Positions 9,190-18,198 are shown, counted from the first letter of the stretch. The stretch: 64,000 nucleotides of DNA from UBA4781 sp963556045 (GCA_963556045.3 CAUVYA020000002.1:558001-622000); one strand, 5' to 3'. Numbers and translations are program-made. Notes: generated by a model not told the origin, from the sequence alone.

Positions 9190-9891
9190 TTAATGTTTCC
9201 AGTTTGTAAAAAACAGTTCTGAATTCTGACAGTTGATTTTAACAGGTTTTGATTGCTGCACACTCTTTTTCGCTTCAGTATCGGCAATCTGTACCCGAGT
9301 CGCTTTCATTTCCATGGCGCAGATGACCGCTTTTTCATTCCCTTTTGCTCCGGCAGTGACCTTCCCACGCACACACCCCCACACGATCACATTTCCATCT
9401 GCGATGATCTCTGCACCCGGATTCACATCTCCAATCACCACCACACTGCCCTGATAACTCACTTTCATTCCAGAGCGCAGGGTATGCGCAAACAATTTCG
9501 CATTCTCTCCGCCATACAATATATCTTCTATCTTGTTACCATTGATAGTACGAATATTCTCCGGTTCGGTCTCCAAGCCAAATGTACGTGCCGTGGTAAT
9601 AGTTAGTTTGGATTTTGAGAACAAGGCAACCAGATTTACCTGCTGCTCCGCCAGTCCATCACGCAGATCAGCCATCTGAACAGCTTTTACTTTTCTTTCA
9701 CCTACTTCAATAGCAATTTTCGCACTTGTGAAAAAATCTTTTCGTGATTCAATGTATGCCAGCAAAGCCTGAAGTTCTTCATCCCAGTCACCTTCATCCA
9801 TCTGTATCAGTAAAATATCACCAATCCCTTTAATACGAAAATCCTTTATTTTTGTTCGGGTTTTTTCCACTTTATTCTGCAGTCCCTTCAT
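9190..9891 (-). CDS. minC: Septum site-determining protein MinC
   Basis: Inhibitor of FtsZ ring assembly away from mid-cell, recruited by MinD. From ATG 9891 the protein has 233 residues, normal for MinC: an N-terminal FtsZ-binding domain beginning KIKDFRIKGIGDILLIQ, then the C-terminal right-handed beta-helix with NPGAEIIADGNVIVWGCVRG, the MinD-binding surface. ATG 9891 overlaps the end of mrdA by 20 bases and has no clear ribosome-binding site; GTG 9870, one base after the mrdA stop, is an alternative. A longer reading to 9978 would put a foreign N-terminus inside mrdA and is rejected. Confidence 0.9.
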   Translation of the reverse strand: MKGLQNKVEKTRTKIKDFRIKGIGDILLIQMDEGDWDEELQALLAYIESRKDFFTSAKIAIEVGERKVKAVQMADLRDGLAEQQVNLVALFSKSKLTITTARTFGLETEPENIRTINGNKIEDILYGGENAKLFAHTLRSGMKVSYQGSVVVIGDVNPGAEIIADGNVIVWGCVRGKVTAGAKGNEKAVICAMEMKATRVQIADTEAKKSVQQSKPVKINCQNSELFFTNWKH

Positions 9892-11932
9892 CGATGGCTT
9901 TAAGGTCAAAGTACGCTTCCAGCACCTGGCGCACGATTGGTGCAGATACACTTGATCCTTCCGTACCGTTGTATACAAAAGCGATCACAGCAATTTCCGG
10001 GTCGTCAGTCGGACCATATCCAACATACCAGGCATGAGCTGGCCAGTTGCCAGGCTCACACAAGCCCTGTTCCTGTGCAATATTGTCACAGTATTCAGCA
10101 GTGCCGGTCTTGCCAGATGTGGGTATCTCCATGTCTTTGAAAATACTCAAAGCTGTTCCTTCCGTCACCGTCATGCGTAAAGCCTGCTGCGTCATATCGA
10201 TCACCCATGACTCAACCACTTTCTTTTCTCCGGTTGGAAGGTTATTCTCGTCATAAATCTCGATCAATGGATCAGTGGTGATATCCCAAACCTCTATCGG
10301 TTCGAAAGGCTGCACCACATTACCATTTTCATCGATAATCTCTTCAATGATAGTGGGTTTCATGTACACGCCATCGTTTGCCACGATCGCATAAGAGGTA
10401 AGGATCTGCAGAGGCGTTGCCAACACATAGCCCTGCCCCATGGCTGCGATGTACGTATCTCCGGTAGACCACACTTCGCTCAGATTGACACGTTTCCATG
10501 TGGGTGTCGGAACGAGCCCGTTTGCCTCACCCGGCAGCTCAATACCCGTTATTTCACCGTATCCAAGCGCTTTGGCATATTCGCTCATCCGCCAAACGCC
10601 CAATCCTTCTTTTACTTCATCCTGGTATCCGCCACTGATCTTATAAAAATACACATCCACCGATTGAGCCAGACCCTTGAAGAAATTCGCCTGACCATGC
10701 CCTCCTTCTTTCCAGTCCACGAATTCACGGGGGGTTCCAACATCATTTTCAGCATATTTCTCTGTGACTGTGATGGAATAAGGTGTGATCAGACTTTGAT
10801 AGGGCGAAACCACTCCTTCGTTGATGGCACCAATGGCTGTTACGATCTTATACACAGAGCCAGGAGGATGTTCGGCGGAGATAGCATGATTAAAAAGTGG
10901 GCGATTCGGATCGGCACTCAATTGTTCGTAGTAATAAGCCGGAATGAAACGCGCCATACGATTGTTTTCGTATGTTGGATATGAAACAAGAGCCAGAATC
11001 TCTCCTGTCTTCGGGTTCATCGCGATCACCACACCATTCGTAAAACGCACATCGTTAAACCAACGATTCCACCAGTCTATATTGCCCACCAAAGCTGCTT
11101 TGGCGGCTTCCTGTAAACGAGTATCAATGGTCAGCTTGATGTTCAATCCCGGCTCAGGGTCTACAGGAGGTTCCAGATCACGAATGACCTTTCCAGCCAC
11201 ATCTTCCTCAACCACACGCAATCCATTTGTTCCCCCCAATTCTTCCTGCATGGTGGCTTCTACACCGGCATACCCCACCTTATCTCTTCCGGGCACAAAT
11301 CCCAGTTCCGTATAGTAATCTTCCAACGATTCCGGGATGGGTCCTAGAAAGCCGATGATCTCAGATGTAAGTTCACCGGTAGGATATTCACGGATCGGTT
11401 CTATCTCGATCTCGACACCCGGCCATTCATCAGCTTTGGATTCGATCAACATAGCGGTCTCTTCATCAATATCACATTTCACCTGCATGGGAGTATAGGG
11501 CGCATTTGTATCAGCGATGACCACGATTTCCGCAATTCCCAGGTCTGTATTACAGGGGGAGAAAGTTTTTACCGTTTCATCCGTTAACTCGCCATTTGAA
11601 ACAGGGATATCAATAATCGTAGAGAGTTCCCGATAGATCTGCTGCATTGCTCCCTCATCCAGTGGTAGATCTGCAGGTGTTATCGTGACATTATAAGCGG
11701 CAGCATTTTTGGCTAATACGATACCATTGCGATCGTAAATGACACCTCTCTCAGTGGCAATGCTGATATTGGTAATACGATTTTCTTCAGCTTGTTCTGT
11801 ATAATCTGCACCATCCAATATCTGCAAACTAAAAAGGCGGAATCCATAGAACACAAAGATAATTGCCATTAATACATACAGCGACTTGAAGCGCCATTTT
11901 TCCAGAGAATTGATATTCTTTTTATTTTTCAT
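9872..11932 (-). CDS. mrdA: Penicillin-binding protein 2 (elongation transpeptidase)
   Basis: Class B transpeptidase that cross-links side-wall peptidoglycan with RodA. The 686-residue protein has one N-terminal membrane anchor (about residues 15-35), a dimerisation domain with RGVIYDRNGIVLAKN, and a transpeptidase domain: catalytic Ser359 in PPGSVYKIV, the second motif SVD in LAQSVDVYFYK, and KTG in SGKTGTAEY near residue 610. The transpeptidase region tolerates a 30-residue insertion with several acidic residues before the KTG box. It overlaps the end of mreD by 11 bases and the start of minC by about 20. Confidence 0.95.
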   Translation of the reverse strand: MKNKKNINSLEKWRFKSLYVLMAIIFVFYGFRLFSLQILDGADYTEQAEENRITNISIATERGVIYDRNGIVLAKNAAAYNVTITPADLPLDEGAMQQIYRELSTIIDIPVSNGELTDETVKTFSPCNTDLGIAEIVVIADTNAPYTPMQVKCDIDEETAMLIESKADEWPGVEIEIEPIREYPTGELTSEIIGFLGPIPESLEDYYTELGFVPGRDKVGYAGVEATMQEELGGTNGLRVVEEDVAGKVIRDLEPPVDPEPGLNIKLTIDTRLQEAAKAALVGNIDWWNRWFNDVRFTNGVVIAMNPKTGEILALVSYPTYENNRMARFIPAYYYEQLSADPNRPLFNHAISAEHPPGSVYKIVTAIGAINEGVVSPYQSLITPYSITVTEKYAENDVGTPREFVDWKEGGHGQANFFKGLAQSVDVYFYKISGGYQDEVKEGLGVWRMSEYAKALGYGEITGIELPGEANGLVPTPTWKRVNLSEVWSTGDTYIAAMGQGYVLATPLQILTSYAIVANDGVYMKPTIIEEIIDENGNVVQPFEPIEVWDITTDPLIEIYDENNLPTGEKKVVESWVIDMTQQALRMTVTEGTALSIFKDMEIPTSGKTGTAEYCDNIAQEQGLCEPGNWPAHAWYVGYGPTDDPEIAVIAFVYNGTEGSSVSAPIVRQVLEAYFDLKAIDEGTAE

Positions 11933-12425
11933 TTTCCACTTCTATGTATATATATTTCTGAGCGTCCTGTACGATCAAAAACATCGGAAGCGCCAGAATG
12001 ACATTCAGAAATACACTGGGTAAAGTAATTTGACTTAAACTCTGCGATATGGGTATCAATGTGCCGCCGATCTGGCTGGTGATAATGTAGATCAGATGCT
12101 GTGCAATAGTCGCCACGATGGTAATGATCAACATGGAAAAAATGGGCATCTCCCATAAACGATTAACCAGTACTCTGGTCAATATCGCAGCCAGCAAATA
12201 AGCGATCAATACACCCGGTACTGGTACAGAAGATATGAATGTGACCATAGCACCTGCAATGAGCGCAGGAATATAGAATCTTTTTGCCTGGCGATTCAGA
12301 CTCCATGCAATGATAAATAGTAAAACAATATCAGCCATACCATTCTGTAGAGGTAATCGACTGACGACTGCCAGTTGCATGGATGTGAAGAATAGGATCA
12401 GAAGGGATGAAAGCAGGGTTTCCAT
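11922..12425 (-). CDS. mreD: Rod shape-determining membrane protein MreD
   Basis: Small integral membrane protein that links MreC and the elongasome. The 167 residues are almost entirely hydrophobic, with five or six predicted membrane helices and few motifs, as is usual for this poorly conserved family. The call rests strongly on position: directly between mreC (9 bases upstream) and mrdA (11-base overlap). Confidence 0.85.
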   Translation of the reverse strand: METLLSSLLILFFTSMQLAVVSRLPLQNGMADIVLLFIIAWSLNRQAKRFYIPALIAGAMVTFISSVPVPGVLIAYLLAAILTRVLVNRLWEMPIFSMLIITIVATIAQHLIYIITSQIGGTLIPISQSLSQITLPSVFLNVILALPMFLIVQDAQKYIYIEVENEK

Positions 12426-12434
12426 TATAAAACT

Positions 12435-13271
12435 TCAATCATTGGTCAACAAATCAATATCAATTGCGGTAAAGTTGGTTATCACCAGCACTGCTCGCAG
12501 GGTAGAGAAATCGATCTGTGATTGCACCGCAGCGGATTGGAAAATATCATTCTCTTTGTGTTGAACATTCATTACCTGCCCAACCACGATATCAGCAGGA
12601 TAATTTCCACCCAGACCTGATGTAAGCAGGATCTCTCCGGCTTGTAAATTCACATCAGATGGAATCATGGTAAGTTCAATATCTCCGGTCACCGAACCAA
12701 TCAATTGAGCTTCTTCATTCAGTGATTGCATCCTTACATTGATCGTTGAATCAGGATCTGTGATCAATTGTATGCGCGCCGCACTGGCAGTAACTGCGTC
12801 AATCTTTCCCACCAATCCTTGCTGCGTCACAACAGGCATTCCGTAGCGCAATCCATCATCCGATCCATGATCAATGATCAGATAATGCATAAAAGGATTG
12901 GGGTCACGACCGATCACTGATGCAGCTATATAGGTGCTCTCTGGTTTTGCTCTGGCAAAATCGAGCAGAGCATACAGAATATCCGCTTCACTTAACTGCC
13001 CCTGGAGTTCGATCACCTGACCTTGAAGTTGAGATACTTCATTTTTCAAGGCTGTGTTCTCGGCGATCAGATCAGTTACATCACGAGGGAGCGTAAAAAA
13101 ATCATACACTGTCAGGAATTGCGTAGAGAGCCAACCCTGTAGTTTTACAAACGGATCCATCACCTTACCAAAAACAGGTCGGAGAATTCCGCTAAATGCC
13201 AGCAAAATGATCCCTATCACCACCAGTATGATGATGATGGTTCTTAGTGTGCGTGGAGAATCAATACGCAT
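12435..13271 (-). CDS. mreC: Rod shape-determining protein MreC
   Basis: Membrane-anchored periplasmic scaffold that activates PBP2/RodA. The 278-residue protein has an N-terminal helix (about residues 10-30), a coiled-coil stretch rich in Glu/Leu (about 68-95: NTALKNEVSQLQGQVIELQG), and the double beta-barrel with VIGRDPNPFMHYLIIDHGS and GMPVVTQQGLVGKI typical of the family. AGGTGAAAT precedes the ATG. It follows mreB by 35 bases. Confidence 0.95.
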   Translation of the reverse strand: MRIDSPRTLRTIIIILVVIGIILLAFSGILRPVFGKVMDPFVKLQGWLSTQFLTVYDFFTLPRDVTDLIAENTALKNEVSQLQGQVIELQGQLSEADILYALLDFARAKPESTYIAASVIGRDPNPFMHYLIIDHGSDDGLRYGMPVVTQQGLVGKIDAVTASAARIQLITDPDSTINVRMQSLNEEAQLIGSVTGDIELTMIPSDVNLQAGEILLTSGLGGNYPADIVVGQVMNVQHKENDIFQSAAVQSQIDFSTLRAVLVITNFTAIDIDLLTND

Positions 13272-13306
13272 ATTTCACCTGTATAAATGATACCAGCAAG
13301 AGTGGA

Positions 13307-14371
13307 TTAAATTCGCTGTCTATTTCCGTCAATATCGACCAATAGACTTTTGAAGCGATCTAAATCTTCCAGAACAATTCCTGCACCACGAGCAACACAC
13401 GTCATGGGATCTTCAGCAAGCCACACATGCATCTTCAATTCTTCAGCCAATCGTAAACCCATGCCATTTAATAACGAACCGCCACCAGCCAGACATATTC
13501 CGGTATCGAGCAAATCTGCTCCAATTTCAGGCGGAACTTCATCTAAGGCACTTTTAATAGTATCAATGATCACCTGAATTGAATTATTCAACGCCTCGCG
13601 TATCTCAATGGATGAAACTTCAATTGCCTCTGGTAAACCGTTGATCAAATTTCTTCCTTTAATTTGCATAGTCTTTTCAGTTTCAAATGGGTAAGCCGAG
13701 CCGATTTCCCATTTGATCTGTTCCGCCATGCGTTCTCCGATGAACAGGCTGTATTTATTTCTCACATATTCGATGATATCCTGGTCCATCTCATCGCCGG
13801 CGACACGCAATGAACGCGACACCACGATCCCACCCATCGAGCTCACAGCAATTTCCGAGGTACCGCCGCCAATATCCACAATCATACTTCCGGCAACATC
13901 TGCCAGAGGCAATCCTGCGCCTAAACTGGCTGCAATGGGTTCTTCTATCAAATATACTTCACGTGCTCCAGCTGCCATAGCAGCATCAAAAACAGCTCTT
14001 TTTTCTACTTCGGTCGCACCAGAAGGAATACCGATCACTACACGCGGTCGCGGCATTGGGACAATAGCCTGCTGGTGAACACGTCCGATAAAATATGCCA
14101 GCATAGCCTGCGTGATCTCGAATTCTGATATAACACCATCACGAATAGGTCGTATGGTTGTGATATTAGCCGGGGTTCTACCAACCATCTGCTTTGCCTG
14201 CGTCCCGATCGCAACGGGTGTACGTGACCGCTTTTCGATGGCAACCCAGGATGGTTCCTGCACTATGATCCCTTTTCCTCGAACATAGATCAATGTATTA
14301 GCCGTTCCTAGATCAATCCCCAAGTCAAGCGAGAACAAACCTAAAAGCCAGTTAAATGGATTAGCAACCAA
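13307..14371 (-). CDS. mreB: Actin-like rod shape protein MreB
   Basis: Cytosolic actin homologue that forms membrane-bound filaments and orients cell-wall synthesis. The 354 residues carry the phosphate 1 motif DLGIDLGTANTLIYV, the phosphate 2 motif IVDIGGGTSEIAV and the adenosine motif ICLAGGGSLLNGM. The first codon is TTG: AGGAG lies 7 bases ahead of it and no in-frame ATG fits the conserved N-terminus. It is the first gene of the mre-min-gltX operon and has an extended -10 promoter about 55 bases upstream. Confidence 0.96.
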   Translation of the reverse strand: MVANPFNWLLGLFSLDLGIDLGTANTLIYVRGKGIIVQEPSWVAIEKRSRTPVAIGTQAKQMVGRTPANITTIRPIRDGVISEFEITQAMLAYFIGRVHQQAIVPMPRPRVVIGIPSGATEVEKRAVFDAAMAAGAREVYLIEEPIAASLGAGLPLADVAGSMIVDIGGGTSEIAVSSMGGIVVSRSLRVAGDEMDQDIIEYVRNKYSLFIGERMAEQIKWEIGSAYPFETEKTMQIKGRNLINGLPEAIEVSSIEIREALNNSIQVIIDTIKSALDEVPPEIGADLLDTGICLAGGGSLLNGMGLRLAEELKMHVWLAEDPMTCVARGAGIVLEDLDRFKSLLVDIDGNRQRI

Positions 14372-14425
14372 TCGGGACTCCTGTGGTATTCGATATCATC
14401 AATTTTACCCACAAAATTGGGCAAT

Positions 14426-14434
14426 ATTATAACA
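14426..14434 (-). promoter_or_regulatory. Extended -10 promoter of the mreB operon
   Basis: The minus strand reads TGTTATAAT, a perfect -10 hexamer with the TGn extension, 55 bases before the mreB start codon. No good -35 lies 17 bases further upstream, as is common for extended -10 promoters. Confidence 0.5.
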
Positions 14435-14474
14435 TGATACCACTTTTTACCCTCTAGTCCTCCAGATGGAAAAA

Positions 14475-15887
14475 CTACAGATAAAAATCAACCGCCTTTC
14501 CCATTGTATATGCAAATGTTGACCTTGCAATCTCTGCATAGGATGGATGAGCATGAATGATCTCCGCCACTTTTTCAATAGGTGTTTCAAGAGCGATCAT
14601 ATTTGAAAATTCCTGAATGATCTCTGAGACATTATGACCAATTGCCTGCACCGCCAGTAATTTCCCATCCTTCATCCATATTTTAATGAAACCCTCACGA
14701 TAATCCTCAATATTCGCTCTAAGATTCACCGAAAATGGGATTTTTACTATACGTACATCGCTCAAGTCTGCAGGCACATATCCTACTGTGGCTACCTCAG
14801 GGATGGAATAGATTACCGCCGGAATCACACTATAATCCATCTTCCGCAGGTTTCCCTCATTTGCCATGATATTTTCACCACAGATAGTACCCTGTTGAAT
14901 TCCGACATGAGCAAGAATCGATTTACCCGTTGCATCTCCGATCGCCCATACATCCTTCTGGTTCGTTCGCAGTGTTTCATCCACTTCGATCCCTTTTTTT
15001 GTGTACTGCACTTTTAGATTATCAAGTGATTCTGTTAATATTACGGGCTTTCTTCCGATAGCAACCAGCACCAGATCTGATGTGACCGTTTTTTCCTCAC
15101 CTGTTTTACGATCACGCATTTTAATCGTACCTTGATCTACCGAAAGTGCTTCATGCCCAACATAGATTGTGACTCCTTTTTTCGCAAGAATATTGTTAAT
15201 GGCAGTAGAAATATCTTCATCCATTCCTGCCGCTACCCGATCCAGAAACTCTATAATGGTAATATGACTGCCCAGGTTTGAAAAAATAGTCGCAAATTCC
15301 AAACCGATCACCCCTCCCCCAATGATTGTAAGGGAGGTAGGTAATTCATCTATTGTGATAAGTCGATTGCTGCTCACAATGGTAGGATCCTTTTTTTCAA
15401 ACGCTGGGAGATTCAACGGTTGTGAGCCAGTGGCAAAAACGATATTTTCCGCCAGGATCGTTTCTGTTTTGCCGCTGTAATGCATGGTTTCACCATCAAG
15501 ATCCAGTTTCCCTTCTCGGATGAGTACTGTTCTGTCTGCATTCGGCTGCGCCTGTCCATAATAAATATCCACTTCATAATGTTCGAGGAGATCACGGATC
15601 TCTTCCCGGACATTTTCAACTACTTGATTACGGCGCTCTGCAACTTTTGAAAAATCAACGTGATATTTCTCTACCGCTATCCCGTATTTTTCGCTTTCTT
15701 TGACAGTCTGCGCGACTTTAGCAGACTCGATCATGGATTTACTGGGTGTACATCCCCAATTGGTGCAGATACCTCCAATGAAATCCCGTTCTACAATAGC
15801 AACACTCCCGCCTAATTCAGCTATCCGGACAGCACACGATTGCCCTGAGGGTCCGGCTCCAATTATGACAGCATCATATTTTTTCAT
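14475..15887 (-). CDS. Pyridine nucleotide-disulfide oxidoreductase, dihydrolipoamide dehydrogenase-like
   Basis: Flavoenzyme that moves electrons between NAD(P)H and a disulfide substrate. The 470-residue protein has the FAD-binding GAGPSGQSCAVRIAELGG at the N-terminus, the redox-active CxxxxC pair in GGICTNWGCTPSKS (about residues 41-46), an NAD-binding GGGVIGLEFATIFSNLG, and the C-terminal dimerisation domain with the catalytic HAHPSYAEI His-Glu pair. This pattern is that of Lpd/mercuric-reductase relatives. No 2-oxoacid dehydrogenase or glycine cleavage genes lie nearby, so the substrate is uncertain. It stands alone, downstream of the divergent tRNA-Gly promoter. Confidence 0.85.
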   Translation of the reverse strand: MKKYDAVIIGAGPSGQSCAVRIAELGGSVAIVERDFIGGICTNWGCTPSKSMIESAKVAQTVKESEKYGIAVEKYHVDFSKVAERRNQVVENVREEIRDLLEHYEVDIYYGQAQPNADRTVLIREGKLDLDGETMHYSGKTETILAENIVFATGSQPLNLPAFEKKDPTIVSSNRLITIDELPTSLTIIGGGVIGLEFATIFSNLGSHITIIEFLDRVAAGMDEDISTAINNILAKKGVTIYVGHEALSVDQGTIKMRDRKTGEEKTVTSDLVLVAIGRKPVILTESLDNLKVQYTKKGIEVDETLRTNQKDVWAIGDATGKSILAHVGIQQGTICGENIMANEGNLRKMDYSVIPAVIYSIPEVATVGYVPADLSDVRIVKIPFSVNLRANIEDYREGFIKIWMKDGKLLAVQAIGHNVSEIIQEFSNMIALETPIEKVAEIIHAHPSYAEIARSTFAYTMGKAVDFYL

Positions 15888-15952
15888 GTTATTAATTATC
15901 CTGTATTATATTTATCAATTTTATCATAAATATAATAGATTTCGTTTTTCTA

Positions 15953-15981
15953 TTGACATGCTTTAAAGGGATCGTTATAAT
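15953..15981 (+). promoter_or_regulatory. Consensus sigma-70 promoter of tRNA-Gly
   Basis: A perfect TTGACA (15953-15958), 17-base spacer and perfect TATAAT (15976-15981) end 9 bases before the mature 5' end of tRNA-Gly, as expected for a strongly expressed stable RNA. Confidence 0.9.
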
Positions 15982-15990
15982 CCAAATGAT

Positions 15991-16062
15991 GCGGGTGTAG
16001 TTCAATGGTAGAATGTCTGCTTCCCAAGCAGAAGGTTGTGGGTTCGAGCCCCATCGCCCGCT
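15991..16062 (+). tRNA. tRNA-Gly (anticodon CCC)
   Basis: Acceptor GCGGGTG/CGCCCGC, D arm around GTTCAATGGTAGAAT, anticodon loop TTCCCAA (anticodon CCC), T arm with GGGTTCGAGCCCC and discriminator T. No CCA is encoded. It has its own consensus promoter and a terminator hairpin directly downstream. Confidence 0.95.
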
Positions 16063-16070
16063 TAAATAAA

Positions 16071-16101
16071 AAGAGCGGTTTATGGAAAATGCACCGCTCT
16101 T
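16071..16101. terminator. Bidirectional terminator between tRNA-Gly and the cold-shock gene
   Basis: A 9-bp stem AAGAGCGGT/ACCGCTCTT (16071-16079 with 16093-16101) has T-rich tails on both strands, serving tRNA-Gly on the plus strand and the convergent cold-shock gene on the minus strand. Confidence 0.85.
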
Positions 16102-16112
16102 TTCGTTTGTTT

Positions 16113-16322
16113 TTATAAAATAGTAACTTCTTGTGCCTGCGGACCTTTATCGCCCTGGGTTACGATGAACTCAACGCGCTGTCCTTCGGTGAGGGAACGG
16201 TAACCATCTGCAACAATGGAACTGTAATGAACGAAAACATCTTCACCGGAATCGCGTTCAATGAAACCATATCCTTTTGATCCATTGAACCATTTCACAG
16301 TGCCCTGTTCTTTTTCGGACAT
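16113..16322 (-). CDS. Cold-shock domain protein (CspA family)
   Basis: Single-stranded nucleic-acid binding protein that melts RNA structure. The 69-residue single domain has both RNA-binding motifs, KGYGFIER (RNP1) and DVFVHYSS (RNP2), and the N-terminal GTVKWFNGSKGYGF. The length is normal. AAGGAG lies 9 bases before the ATG. A promoter about 90 bases upstream leaves an untranslated leader, as in other cold-shock genes, though I see no named thermosensor fold in it. Confidence 0.96.
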   Translation of the reverse strand: MSEKEQGTVKWFNGSKGYGFIERDSGEDVFVHYSSIVADGYRSLTEGQRVEFIVTQGDKGPQAQEVTIL

Positions 16323-16339
16323 GTTTTGGAACTCCTTTC

Positions 16340-16465
16340 TTAGTTTTCTTGCATGAGTTCCAAATTAAAAGAGAGATCTTTCTTTCTAGAACTACTATTA
16401 CAAGCAATTAATTCTAGCACGTCTTTTTCGGATTTGTCTATTATTAATTTCTTCAAATGTTCCAT
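16340..16465 (-). CDS. Possible 41-residue small protein upstream of the cold-shock gene
   Basis: The minus strand between the HAD phosphatase and the cold-shock gene encodes an uninterrupted 41-residue frame beginning MEHLKKLIIDKSEKD and ending just before the cold-shock ribosome-binding site. It is lysine- and glutamate-rich and could form an amphipathic helix in its first half. There is no good ribosome-binding site, and the likely cold-shock promoter lies inside the frame, so it may be a chance open frame. Confidence 0.2.
   Translation of the reverse strand: MEHLKKLIIDKSEKDVLELIACNSSSRKKDLSFNLELMQEN
16411..16440 (-). promoter_or_regulatory. Promoter of the cold-shock gene
   Basis: On the minus strand TAGACA (16435-16440), an 18-base spacer, and TAGAAT (16411-16416) preceded by TGC give five of six matches in each box plus an extended -10. 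The transcript would start about 85 bases before the cold-shock ATG. Confidence 0.55.
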
Positions 16466-16529
16466 CGTATTACTACTTTAATCGTATAACGAACCAAATA
16501 GATCTCGTAAATATAATTTCATTCAAGCA

Positions 16530-17348
16530 TTAGAACCATTCTGGTAAATCCGCAACCGATCGGACAATCATATCAGGTTGAAAATCACTCATTTGCAGAT
16601 CTTCCTGTGTTGTTTCCCCGCTTAAGGTGAGAATCGTTCGTATGCCATGCGCTCCCATAGCAATGTCGGTATATAGTCGATCGCCAACCATGACCATCTC
16701 ATGCAGCTCGCAACCATTGATTTCCTGGATTGCCTGGAGCATAGGCAAGTACGGTTTCCCGATAATTGCATCCGGCTCCCTGCCGGTCGAAGCTTTAATG
16801 AAAGCGATGGTCGCCCCGATATCCGGCATGAACCCGGTTGAAGTTGGGCAGTTAAAATCTGGATGAGTAGCAATATACGGTAACCCATGACGAACCAGAT
16901 CGCAGACCTTATTAAGTTTTTCATACGTCAGGGTGGTATCGAATCCGATCACAACCACTTCAGGATCTGGAGAAAGGGTAATTCCATGATCGATGAATTC
17001 TTGTTCCAGGGTTGGAGTACCTAACAAGTACACTGTCTTTTCCATATAATGATGGTTTAAATATGAAATCGTTGCCTGACCGGACGTAAATATTCTATCC
17101 TCTTGAATAAAATTCAATCCCAATGTATGCAATTTTTTAATATATGCAGAAGCGCTTTTTGAGGAATTATTGGTTAGAAATAGAAAATCCTTTTTTTTCT
17201 CAACCAGTCGCCGCACAAATGTTTGCGCCCCTTCAATGAGAACATCGCCCAGATAAATGGTCCCATCCATGTCTAAGAGCCATAATTTTATGTGATCAAA
17301 AAAATTCTCTGGCACAATATTTATTGATTGACCCATAGTATTACGCAA
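16530..17348 (-). CDS. HAD-superfamily phosphatase, NagD/PNPase-like
   Basis: Cytosolic phosphatase of the HAD IIA (NagD/4-nitrophenylphosphatase) group that removes phosphate from small metabolites. The 272 residues show motif I LLDMDGTIYLG with the nucleophilic Asp and acid-base Asp, motif II LFLTNNSSKS, a cap domain, and the late Lys/Asp region GKPYLPML and MVGDRLYTDI. The start is TTG 17348: AGGAGG stands 5 bases ahead of it, while ATG 17336 would be too far. It overlaps the DUF89 gene by 8 bases, pointing to coupled synthesis and related roles in metabolite clearance. The exact substrate is unknown. Confidence 0.88.
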   Translation of the reverse strand: MRNTMGQSINIVPENFFDHIKLWLLDMDGTIYLGDVLIEGAQTFVRRLVEKKKDFLFLTNNSSKSASAYIKKLHTLGLNFIQEDRIFTSGQATISYLNHHYMEKTVYLLGTPTLEQEFIDHGITLSPDPEVVVIGFDTTLTYEKLNKVCDLVRHGLPYIATHPDFNCPTSTGFMPDIGATIAFIKASTGREPDAIIGKPYLPMLQAIQEINGCELHEMVMVGDRLYTDIAMGAHGIRTILTLSGETTQEDLQMSDFQPDMIVRSVADLPEWF

Positions 17349-18198
17349 GCATTCCTCCTTGTTTTAATACAAAACTTCCATTTGGAATATTAGAGATCTT
17401 CGCAACAGTCGGGCATTTTATTTTCAGTAAGAAAAAGGATCGCTTTCCTTCTTCGGCAAGAGTTTCAAAATTTGCCATTCCTTTTGAGATGATCATGTCG
17501 GCTGTTGTAAAGGATGCTACAAACTCTTTCGAACAATGTTGAAGAACCGTACCCTGTATAGCGCTTCCATTGTCGATGAGCGTTACATATTCTGGAAAAT
17601 TTGTTTGCTCTGCATCGATGATTGTCGCATCATTCATAATAATGTCTTTTTTTACCACATAAGTCAGCGGTCTTTGCATCTCTTCAATCAGCAATCGATC
17701 AAACACAGTTTCTCCAGCATTATCTGCCAGGAACAGTATGGAATTCGCTTTCTGCATGGCGATCTGGAACTCTTCGAACGCAAATTCTGCGAATGGTTCG
17801 TTTAATACGTTCTCTATTGTCTTTCGTAGGTCGAATGTTGAAGATGGACCAAAATCAATAATATTTCCTGCAGCACATAATCTCAGGGCGGTCTCTAAAG
17901 GTTGAGATGCGTTTTTAATCAAATTTTTTGCATACCCATAACACTCAAATGCCTTACTGAGGCTCTTATTTTTCGCGTCTTTATATGGATCTCTTCCACC
18001 AGTTTTTTTGATAATATTTTGATGAATTAATGCGGCAATTTCTGCCGAAGTAATAGTTAGATCAATATCGATCAGCATCTGCATAGTCTCGTTTATTACA
18101 TTTCTTTTACTTCTCTCATCGATTTGTAGAAAATCCACTGCTTCAATCGCCTGACGCAGTATGCAGGGAAAACATTCATAATGAAATTTCATAGACAT
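17341..18198 (-). CDS. DUF89 / ARMT1-like damage-control phosphatase
   Basis: Member of the DUF89 family of metal-dependent phosphatases that hydrolyse harmful phosphorylated sugars or cofactors (established for family members). The 285-residue sequence shows the N-terminal CFPCILRQAIE with two Cys, GNIIDFGPSSTFD, the metal-site region ILFLADNAGETVFDRL with Asp and Asn ligands, and VKKDIIMNDATIIDA. The size matches the short prokaryotic subgroup. GAGGT precedes the ATG. It overlaps the HAD phosphatase gene. Confidence 0.85.
   Translation of the reverse strand: MSMKFHYECFPCILRQAIEAVDFLQIDERSKRNVINETMQMLIDIDLTITSAEIAALIHQNIIKKTGGRDPYKDAKNKSLSKAFECYGYAKNLIKNASQPLETALRLCAAGNIIDFGPSSTFDLRKTIENVLNEPFAEFAFEEFQIAMQKANSILFLADNAGETVFDRLLIEEMQRPLTYVVKKDIIMNDATIIDAEQTNFPEYVTLIDNGSAIQGTVLQHCSKEFVASFTTADMIISKGMANFETLAEEGKRSFFLLKIKCPTVAKISNIPNGSFVLKQGGMLA

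Noticed and set aside
9190..9978. Longer MinC reading starting at 9978
   Set aside because: The extra 29 residues lie within mrdA and resemble nothing in MinC; ATG 9891 or GTG 9870 gives the family length.
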